Shown here piece after piece: positions 33,942 through 40,206 of a stretch of 40,206 nt of DNA (the first letter of the stretch is position 1; every line of letters begins with the position of its first letter). A program made the position numbers and the translations under genes. The notes under the pieces were generated by a model that searched no databases, was not told where the DNA came from, and worked only from the letters and a program-made list of their open reading frames with translations. The DNA comes from Baffinella frigidus (lineage: Eukaryota; Cryptophyceae; Cryptomonadales; Baffinellaceae), in the NCBI GenBank assembly GCA_026770585.1, contig MU646449.1, forward strand, positions 256,811 through 297,016, written 5' to 3'.

Positions 33942-34904
33942 ATGGATGACGTATTCTGGGCAGCCGTGAAACGTGTGGTAGAACGGGTGGTTGTAAACGG
34001 TGGAGAGGAACATGAACGCCGACTTCAAGAGGTGAAGCGTTTGCTCACAGACCCCCGTGCAAACGTAAACATGTCGCAAGGCACCAATACAGGTCGAATG
34101 AGGCCACTGGAACTCGCTGTATACCAAGGAAACGCCGAACTCGTAGAAGTCCTTCTAGAGGCGGGCGCGGACCCAACCCTGAGGCCCGGGCTGGGGTTCA
34201 CGACTCTGGTGCACCGGTTGGAACACCTGCCACCTGAGACCTCCCCAGAAGACAAAGAGCGGATTGTGCGTCTGTTAGCCGAACACGGCGCGGACTTTAA
34301 CGCTACCGATTTCCGGGGTAAGACTCCTTTACACTATATTTACACCAACACCCACGTGTTAGCCTCTGTGGCAACAGCCGGGGACTCTCTCGTCGCGGAC
34401 ACGTCCTTAGCCAGTCTGTTGTTGAAGTACGGCGCAGACGTGTCCGCAAGGACACCCTCGGGGTTCACAGCTCTTTACTTTGCAATCTACAATAGGTGTC
34501 CGCAGCGGGTACGGTTTCTGGTTGCGCACGGGGCAAACGTAAACGAACGGTACTCTTTGAACCACACACCTCTCCACGCGGTCGTCACAAGCACCGATGT
34601 AGACGGGTGCCGCGAGAGTGAAGAGTTGGTGGAGTTTCTGGTACAACAAGCGGCAGTCGAGGATGAGGATGTACAGGGGCACACCGCAGCTGACCTGGCG
34701 CAGTTGAACGGCTTCCCAACCCTTTCCGTGTTCATAGACCGACAGTTCCGTCTCCGCTACCAGAAAGCTGTTGCGTTTGCTATGGGGTTGCACCCGCGAC
34801 TGGGGAGGGGCTCCGAGATGCACCGGCTAGAACAAGAAATTGTCCGTATGGTCCTAGAGAACGCGAACATGGTCTGTATACCCGATGTACCAGCCGATGG
34901 ATAG
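33942..34904 (+). CDS. Ankyrin-repeat protein 3
   Basis: 320 aa. A helical N-terminus (1-45) is followed by about six ankyrin repeats (residues ~50-270), for example RPLELAVYQGNAELVEVLLEAGADP, KTPLHYIYT, FTALYFAIYNRCPQRVRFLVAHGA and HTPLHAVV. Some units have long inserts (~120-170). The C-terminus is the clearest example of the motif shared by the three ankyrin proteins: QKAVAFAMGLHPRLGRGS, then L..E.VRMVLEN. I believe I have seen this ending in ankyrin proteins of algae and their large viruses, but cannot verify it. The motif could recruit a common partner while the repeats choose targets. The gene is intact, with a strong TATA box. Confidence 0.9.
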   Translation: MDDVFWAAVKRVVERVVVNGGEEHERRLQEVKRLLTDPRANVNMSQGTNTGRMRPLELAVYQGNAELVEVLLEAGADPTLRPGLGFTTLVHRLEHLPPETSPEDKERIVRLLAEHGADFNATDFRGKTPLHYIYTNTHVLASVATAGDSLVADTSLASLLLKYGADVSARTPSGFTALYFAIYNRCPQRVRFLVAHGANVNERYSLNHTPLHAVVTSTDVDGCRESEELVEFLVQQAAVEDEDVQGHTAADLAQLNGFPTLSVFIDRQFRLRYQKAVAFAMGLHPRLGRGSEMHRLEQEIVRMVLENANMVCIPDVPADG

Positions 34905-34942
34905 ATATCTAACCGAAGGACTGATCCCGGGTGACCCGGTGT

Positions 34943-34950
34943 GTATATAA
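34943..34950 (+). promoter_or_regulatory. TATA box upstream of the truncated gene at 35,054
   Basis: TATATAAG lies 104 bp before the ATG at 35,054. An AATAAA at 34,983-34,988 between them may be the poly(A) signal of the ankyrin gene, overlapping the next promoter. Confidence 0.45.
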
Positions 34951-35053
34951 GTGGGAAACTTTAGTTTTTGTGTATACAAGTAAATAAAAAGAACTCACAC
35001 TTCAACATACATTGAAATTCGGTAGTTTACACCGAGTTAGAAACAGACACCAA

Positions 35054-35215
35054 ATGGGTGCACCGTGCATCGTCAGCACACAGCCCCGTTGTCGTTTAGA
35101 GAGCGAAGCTGGTGCCTGCATTGTTACAGACTTCGTCCTTCTGAAGGCATTTGACATCGTGAGCAGTGGCGCATACAGAAAACACTGCCTACGTGCCAAG
35201 GACAACGTACGCCGC
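35054..35215 (+). pseudogene. 5' fragment of a virus-like gene cut at the host junction
   Basis: From the ATG at 35,054 about 54 residues look like normal viral coding sequence (MGAPCIVSTQPRCRLESEAG, then a helical ..DFVLLKAFDIV..). At about 35,213 the frame enters a C-rich run and then becomes Arg/Gly-rich low-complexity sequence belonging to host DNA; it ends by chance at 35,515. The promoter and start are preserved and the rest is lost. No family recognised. Confidence 0.5.
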
Positions 35216-35235
35216 CCCCCCCCCTCCCTACATAT
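35205..35235. other. Apparent junction between virus-like and host-like DNA
   Basis: A run of about a dozen C's (near 35,215-35,225) separates virus-like sequence on the left (TATA box, AATAAA, gene start) from an algal OPR-type repeat on the right (from 35,272). The exact breakpoint cannot be fixed; 35,205-35,275 is the interval. Confidence 0.5.
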
Positions 35236-35271
35236 CTGTAGTTGTACTATCAAGATATACCACAACCCCAC

Positions 35272-35457
35272 GCCAGGGCGATGGCGAAGATGGGGGAGAG
35301 GGCGGACCGGGGGCTCCTGGGGGCGATGCAGAGGCAGACGACGGCGACGGCGGGGGAGTTCAAGCCTCAAGAAGTCGCGAATCTGCTGTGGGCGCTGGCG
35401 AAGATGGGGGACAGCCATCCCCATCCCGTGCGCAGTCACGAAAGCCCTGAGAATTGA
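35272..35457 (+). pseudogene. OPR/RAP-type repeat protein fragment (host)
   Basis: The frame reads ..AMAKMGERADRGLLGAMQ.., then FKPQEVANLLWALAKMGD. That is about one and a half units of the ~38-residue repeat (F.PQ.VANL.WALA.MG) found in octotricopeptide/FAST-like organelle RNA-binding proteins, which are expanded in algae. The frame loses the repeat after about 35,418 and stops at 35,457. No start or other repeat units are present, so it is a fragment, possibly cut by the viral insertion or carried by a transposed copy. Confidence 0.65.
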
Positions 35458-35486
35458 GATGCCGCTCGCTCCCACGCTCTCTCCCT

Positions 35487-35950
35487 CTACCCCCCTCTCC
35501 TCTTTCGGCATCTGAATTCACCTCCAGCAGCTCTGCTAGGCGCACCTCGAACTTTAGCATCCCCAGCTGGCGCTGCCGCACCGAGTCTCGTGTAGACTTC
35601 TTGAACAGGCATTTTTCTCACAACCTCGGCCTCCTTGGCCGACACATGCGGTAGCGAGGAGCCTGACCCGGCCGCAGTGCTGAGCTCCACATCGCGGAGC
35701 CGCTCCTCCTGCTTCTGCAAGAATCCGGGATCGAATTGTGCCGGGGTCGGCGGAGCCTCGCACGAGTTCTTGTGGGCCTTCCACGCCGCCCTCTGGCAGG
35801 CGGCTCCGCAGTAGGGGACTTGCTTGCAGCACCCTGTTTCCCGCAGTGCGCACAGCCAGCAGGCAGCTGGGAGCGGCCATCGAAGCCATCGGGGCAAGGG
35901 GTCGGGGCATGGTCGGGGGAAGCCCCTCGACGACGAGCTGCAAGAGGAAA
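35487..35950 (-). CDS. MYND-type zinc-finger protein, C-terminal exon (host)
   Basis: On the minus strand, 35,861-35,760 encodes a MYND finger: C-W-L-C, a CC pair, then YCGAACQ, W..H and a final C after HKN. The spacing (Cx2C ... YCx3C ... Wx2Hx3C) is that of MYND domains in proteins binding Pro-rich partners or in SET/MYND and ankyrin/MYND proteins. About 90 residues follow, helical then basic, to the stop at 35,487. The frame upstream of ~35,950 becomes unlike the rest, so the 5' exon boundary is uncertain and earlier exons are not identified. Host gene or gene fragment. Confidence 0.6.
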
Positions 35951-36295
35951 TAATTCTAGACCCTTGCGAGCTGTGACCCAAATCCAGATGAGTCCTTCTA
36001 TTATTTGGCACTTTGTAGTACAAATTGGTCGAGTAGATGGACGCACGTCCGTATTCCGGACGGCAAGGCTCATTCTTGAATTTAGTACCAGGAATTGAAT
36101 TTTGGGACGACTTAACTTTTCCAGCCCATACCAAAAAAAAGAATTTACTACACGTGGACGACCCGAAAAGAGGTCGTCAGTTTTCAAGTTTTTCACCGTG
36201 TTTACTACACAGCCCAGCGTCGCGTGGAGCCGTCGTTTGTCTTGCGTCTCGTAACCTGAGTGAGCCTTCTCAAAAGTCACGTGACCACTCCAAAA
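35951..36295. other. Unassigned host-like sequence
   Basis: A+T-richer than its flanks. The minus strand is open across most of it (frames ending at 35,618 and 35,487), with runs such as RMSLAVRNTDVRPSTRPICT that look coding or repeat-derived but are not recognised. It could be the 3' part of a dispersed element. Its right end would hold the 5' UTR of the ISWI gene. Confidence 0.35.
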
Positions 36296-38281
36296 ATGTC
36301 AAAGTCAACACGTTCACTTTTGCAAATTTGGCGCGAGAAGATCACCGCCGCCGAGAAACAGGTCCCGCCGTTCCTCCCGCCCTCGCTCCGCCAGTCGCCC
36401 GCCATCAGCCTGGACCCCCGCACCCACCCACACACGCCCGCGCCGCCCGCGCACTCCCAGCACGCCCCACTCCGAGGCACCCCCCGACACGCGTTCGACC
36501 TCGAGAGGACTAGTGCAGTGCTGCGCCGGAGCACGCAGCCTTTGGGTGCGCAGGGACCCTTTTGCAGGGCTGCGAGCACAGATCACGCGTTCGACCTGCC
36601 CCAGCGCTCACCTTGTGGTGTGCAGGACAAGCGGAGCAACTCAGCTCTTCGACAACACAATGCCGAGGGAAAAGGTCCAAGCCCCCCCACCCCATTTTCC
36701 CGCGCCACACCCCCACCCCTTGTGACGGGGGCTGACTCTCCCGCCCCCCCACGACGCGCAGGACGATGTGCTTGACAGCGATGAGGAGGAGATGATGACT
36801 CACAAGGCCCCGACCATGAACAAGGATCAGGTCTGCACTCGAGCTATATCAGGCCCGTCAGCAGGGCTCAGCAGAGTAGTTGGGGCCCGGTCTCCGGATC
36901 CTTGTGCGTGGGCGGGACTATATCGTCCGCGCAGCCCGCCCCCCGCCAAGCGCCACTCCTGCGGATCGATGCGCACGCCCTTGGGCGCGCGGCATCCATC
37001 CCTCTCAGATTTCCCGCCCCTCCCACCCTGCGAACCTTTGTGCCTTGGCACGCAGCCTCCACTGGGATCCTCTCGGAGGTCTTCGCCCCACAGCCCGGAG
37101 CACGCCGGGCGGTAGCCGCTATCCCCCGGCGCGCCCCGCCATGCGCGTTCCCGCGGGCGGGGTGTGTTCGCGGCCAGCGGCCACCTTGCGATCCCAGCGC
37201 CAAGCGAGGAGCCGCGCGCTTTCTGGACGCGTTGTACGCAGTGGCGCGGCGCCGGCTTCGTGCTGATTCCGAACGCTTTGTACGCAGCCGGAGAGTCCCG
37301 CGGCTGTTGACTAATCAGATTCCCCCCCCCCGGTAGTAAACCCGGCCCGGTCCAGTCACCCGCCCTGAACAAAACCTGCTCGGTTCAGTCGACCGTCGTA
37401 CGCGGCACGGCACGTCTTCTCCAGTCAACACCCGCGCGTCAAGTTGCACACCCGCTCGCAAAATTGCACATCCGCGCGTAAAGTTGACAGACGCGGAGTC
37501 ACGTTGGCTGGTCCCTTTTGCAGGCGACGACGCTACGGGATACGAACACCGCGTCCAAACCTGCCCCTAGTGGCTCGCGCGAGCCACTGGGGGTTGGGGG
37601 TCAGGGGTTGCGTTTTCGAACCGCGGAATCCGGGGTGTGGCAGAGCGGCATCCAGCTGAGCGCGCCAACGTGCTCCTAGTGGCCCGCTGGATTCCGCTCT
37701 GTCACAAAATGAATTCCGCGGTTGTATGGGTATCCGATTCACTTCATTCCTTTACCCTAAACCCCAAACCCTAAACCCGCCTTGCAGGCTGCTAAACTTC
37801 GGAACGAGAACAACGCGCCTAAACCCGCCCTACTCACACCCTGAATTTCGCGATGTTGTGGGTATCTAAATAACTTCATTCCCAAACCCCAAACTTATCT
37901 CAGAAAACGAGTTCTAAAACTCGTTTTCTTAAGTCAATTCCTTTACAATTTTGTCAACTTATGCGGATAGTAAAGAATAAGTTGACGAATTTGTAGGGGA
38001 ATTGACTTAAGAAAACGAGTTTTAGAACTCGTTTTCTGAGATAAAAACCCGCCTTGCAGGCTGCGACACTTCGGAACACGGACAAACTGCCTAAACCCGC
38101 CCCTAGTGGCGTGCGCGGTTCGCGATTTTATGGGTATCACATTAACTTCATTCCTAAACCCTACACCCTCTCAGGCCGCGAAGGTTCGAACAAGGACAAC
38201 GCTCGGCTCGATTCCGCTCTGTAACACCCTGGATTTCGCCATGTTATGGGTACCAAATTAACTTCTTTCCTAAACCCTACA

Positions 38282-38320
<39 letters not shown>

Positions 38321-40206
38321 AACCCTACACCCTCTCAGGCCGCCAACCTTCGCAACAAGGACAACGCGGAAATCGCGGAGGACCAGAAGGGGATGATTGA
38401 GAAGCGCCTCGCCTTCATCCAGCAGCAGGTTTCCGCTCCAAAGTTGACGGATTTGTACCGCGAACCCAGGATGTCAACTTATGAATAACCGGTGAGAGAT
38501 TTGTACCGCGAACCCAGGATGTCAACTTGTGAATAGTCGGGGGACCCGAGTGAGGCAGAGCTAGACACCCCCACAGAGAGGGCGGACATGACCAGGGGTC
38601 TATGGTTGGGAATCTCCTGCATTCACGCAGCAGGTTACAAGCCCCTAGCTCTGTCCCAGTCCATTCAGGCTCACCAAGTAGGTGAGCCCGGGCTCTTTCC
38701 CGATTTGTACCGCACGCTCCGCATGTCAACTTTTGGATAGTCTGTCTATAAACCCGACCGAGGCAGAGCTAGAAAAGTGCCCTGCGCAGCATCGGGGTTG
38801 AGGATTCAACTTTTGGATAGTCTGACTGACTTTTGGATAGTCTGACGAAAGTGCCCTGCGCAGCATCGGGGTTGAGGATAGTCGGTCAACACGAGGATGT
38901 CCAGCCAACCCGAGTGACACCGAGCGGCCCGAAACCGCAACCCCTAACCCCCAACCCCTAACCCCCAACACCTAACACCTCACACCTCACACCTCGCACC
39001 TAACGTCTGACACCCAACACCTGACACCTAATCCATTAACCCTCACCAATCAATCTTGAACGCCACCCCTCAACGCTCAACGCTCAACGCTAAACCTTCA
39101 CGCAGACCGACCTGCTGATGCACTTCGAGGCGAAGGGCGTGGTGGGGTGTACAACGCCGACACGGGCACCAAGAGCAAGCGCTAACCCCATCACCTCAAA
39201 CCACGTAATTCGTTCCAAAAAAAATCTCAGAAAAAAATCATCAACCTTCACGCGGCCAACGCCTAACCCCGAAACGCAGACCGACCTGCCTAAACCCTAA
39301 ACCATACACCATTACACCATAAACCATGAACAATACAACCCAATATACCTAAGTCTTAACCCCCAGCCCCTAACCGACCTTCTGTCCGGCAGACCGATCT
39401 TCTGATGCACTTCGAGCCGAAGGGCGGGGCGTACGATACCGACAAGAGCACCAAGAGCAAGCGCGGGCGCATGACCGAGAAGGCCGAGGACGAGGCGCTC
39501 ATGAAGCGCGCTGAGACCGAGGCCTCAGGTTGCGAGCCCCCCCCCCCTTGGCTTGACACAATTTTCAGGAAATTGTGTACTAGACACAATTTCCTTCCCA
39601 AGATGGAACCGCGAGAATCTCGCGACATTGGAACGTATGGAGCGTGTGTTTATGTTCGATGAGACGGTGCTCTACGTGGAGCCTTCGGATGGTGTGCCCG
39701 GGCATTGTGTGCAACATAGGGAAGCAGTCATGCGTCTGGTTTGCCGAGGACGAGGCGCTCATGAAGCGCGCTGAGACCGAGGCCTCAGGTTGCGAGCCCC
39801 CCTCTTGTGGTTGACCGAACCTTGTTTTTTTTGGCCGTGTCGGTCGGACCAACGAGCGCCCCACCATGCGGTTCGGTCGACCGCAAAAAACAGTCAACCG
39901 CATGGTTTTTTTACCCTACTGTTTTTTTGTTTTTTTTACCCTTCTGTTTTTTGCGGTTGACTGAACCGCGCAGGGTTGCGCCGGCGCGGTGGTTAGTCTT
40001 GGGAGGAGATGGCAGGAAAGCTTACCTGGCGGTTGTCAAAACGTGTTCGCGGACGCCCAGCGTCTTGACGGTGTGGGTGGAGTGGGGGTCGGTGCTGACA
40101 CATGTGTCTCTCTCTCGGGGTGGCAGGGACCGTGGGTGCGGATGACCAGCGTCTGACGCAGCAGCCCTCCTGCCTCCAGAACGGCACCCTCCGCGAGTAC
40201 ACCCCC
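36296..40206 (+). CDS. ISWI-type SNF2 chromatin remodelling ATPase, 5' exons (runs off the window)
   Basis: Exons proposed by reading frames and GT-AG sites: 36,296-36,361 (tentative first exon, 22 codons), 36,762-36,830 (acidic LDSDEEEMM), 38,339-38,428 (..RLAFIQQQ), 39,393-39,528 (TDLLMHFEPKG.., then RMTEKAEDEALM) and 40,127 onward (RLTQQPSCLQNGTLREYTP). Phases agree at each join. The order matches the region just before the ATPase domain in plant and animal ISWI proteins: a QT(D/E)LF.HF helix, an EEDEE block, then a (L)TQPSC.Q...(L/M)R(D/E)Y start of the helicase domain. The ATPase itself lies beyond the window. Exons between 36,830 and 38,339 may be missing. The product would slide nucleosomes in the nucleus. 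Introns are long and packed with repeats. Confidence 0.8.
37788..38202 (+). repeat. Three decayed copies of the start of ISWI exon 3
   Basis: CAGG followed by a GC(C/T)GC..A..TTCG.AAC..G.ACAA sequence occurs at 37,786, 38,058 and 38,173, before the true exon at 38,339. Each follows CCCTAAACCC- or ACCCTCT-type sequence. All include the AG acceptor and the first ~27-33 bp of the exon and then diverge. Confidence 0.65.
37895..38044. mobile_element. MITE-like inverted-repeat element, 150 bp
   Basis: The terminal TTATCTCAGAAAACG..CAATTCC arm is exactly inverted over 47 bp at the other end, and pairing continues imperfectly to about 70 bp (both arms include GTCAACTTAT). That leaves only a short loop. 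AAAC flanks both sides and may be a target duplication, though AAACCC is common here. It lies in an ISWI intron and has no coding capacity. Confidence 0.85.
38203..38338. repeat. (CT)n microsatellite and CCCTAAAC/ACCCTACACC motifs in the ISWI intron
   Basis: A pure CT run of about 30 bp lies at 38,286-38,317, between two copies of AACCCTACACCCTCT; the second copy forms the pyrimidine-rich approach to the exon 3 acceptor. Confidence 0.85.
38440..38880. repeat. Intronic tandem and dispersed short repeats
   Basis: GATTTGTACCGCGAACCCAG followed by GATGTCAACTT occurs at 38,453 and 38,498, and in a varied form (GATTTGTACCGCACGCTCCG) at 38,702. ACTTTTGGATAGTCTG occurs at 38,729, 38,810 and 38,828. 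GTGCCCTGCGCAGCATCGGG then GTTGAGGA occurs at about 38,777 and 38,851. All lie in the intron before ISWI exon 4. No gene seen. Confidence 0.85.
39106..39182 (+). pseudogene. Decayed copy of ISWI exon 4
   Basis: It follows a CGCAG acceptor and reads ACCGACCTGCTGATGCACTTCG then AAGGGCG, like the true exon at 39,393. It loses frame through an apparent 2-bp gain near GTGGGGTGT, while the downstream bases still match (GACACGGGCACCAAGAGCAAGC). A shorter echo (CGCAGACCGACCTG) lies at about 39,276. Confidence 0.7.
39743..39802 (+). repeat. 60-bp copy of the 3' end of ISWI exon 4 and its donor site
   Basis: 39,743-39,802 repeats 39,483-39,542 (GCCGAGGACGAGGCGCTCAT.. through GCCTCAGGTTGCGAGCCCCC) almost exactly, including the donor AG^GTTGCG. 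It has no matching acceptor and probably is not used, although it could offer a second donor. Confidence 0.85.
39869..39968. mobile_element. Inverted-repeat element, about 100 bp
   Basis: The arms 39,869-39,893 and 39,944-39,968 pair over 25 bp with two mismatches (CGGTTC(G/A)GTC(G/A)ACCGC then a run of A and CAG), around a T-rich loop containing TTTACCCT twice. It is MITE-like and lies in the intron before ISWI exon 5. A partial arm (GGTTGACCGAACC) lies at about 39,807. Confidence 0.6.

Noticed and set aside
35054-35515. Full-length 35,054-35,515 frame as one gene
   Set aside because: After ~35,213 it crosses a poly-C run and becomes Arg/Gly low complexity in a different frame from the OPR repeat; only the first ~54 codons look like coding sequence.
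36827-37372. Minus and plus Arg/Pro-rich frames in the G+C-rich ISWI intron (36,831-37,372)
   Set aside because: Typical random open frames in G+C-rich intron DNA on several strands at once; no domain or splice evidence.
37751-37780. Chromosome end (telomere) at the CCCTAAACCC motifs
   Set aside because: Only one or two units at a time, interstitial, with gene exons continuing to the right.

Overview
The window joins two kinds of DNA. From 1 to about 35,200 it carries compact genes, most without introns, on both strands. Intergenic gaps are short, TATA-type promoters and AATAAA/ATTAAA signals are abundant, and three genes exceed 5 kb. Ankyrin-repeat proteins, LamG/jelly-roll and cysteine-rich surface proteins, a GxxExxY nuclease-like protein and two small membrane-protein types that I associate with nucleocytoplasmic large DNA viruses of algae point to an integrated giant-virus segment. 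I found no hallmark gene (major capsid protein, DNA polymerase, packaging ATPase), so the viral assignment is inference. From about 35,230 to the right end the DNA is eukaryotic and intron-rich: an OPR/RAP-type repeat fragment, a MYND zinc finger, and the 5' exons of an ISWI-type SNF2 chromatin remodeller running off the right edge, with MITE-like inverted repeats and CCCTAAA-like motifs. A eukaryotic alga, perhaps a green one, fits; I cannot name the species.

Layout of the virus-like part: two tandem paralogues with a duplicated upstream region (1-3.3 kb); membrane proteins, one apparently with a 116-bp GT-AG intron (3.3-5.95 kb); an ankyrin protein (6.1-7.2 kb, minus); an unknown gene, a coiled-coil/acidic gene and a second ankyrin protein (7.4-12.2 kb); an F-box-like gene (12.6-13.5 kb, minus); two giant paralogous surface proteins (13.99-19.73 and 19.92-25.20 kb, minus); a third giant surface protein of different architecture (25.62-31.16 kb, plus); a small membrane protein, a His-rich unknown, a GxxExxY gene with a duplicated 3' end, and a third ankyrin protein (31.2-34.9 kb). 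The next gene starts at 35,054 and appears cut by the junction with host DNA.

The three giant proteins look like one adhesion set. All have a secretory leader, carbohydrate-binding-like folds and an array of TNFR/ephrin-receptor-like Cys repeats, and all stop at the same point of a repeat (CxCxxGYFR). A palindrome, CCCGTTGC-N3-GCAACGGG, lies upstream of each, and related arrays joined to (GGAACCC)n fill other gaps. This repeat system has entered the ends of at least two coding regions. I regard the repeat/palindrome system with the adhesin triad, and the virus-host junction next to the ISWI gene, as the most interesting parts.
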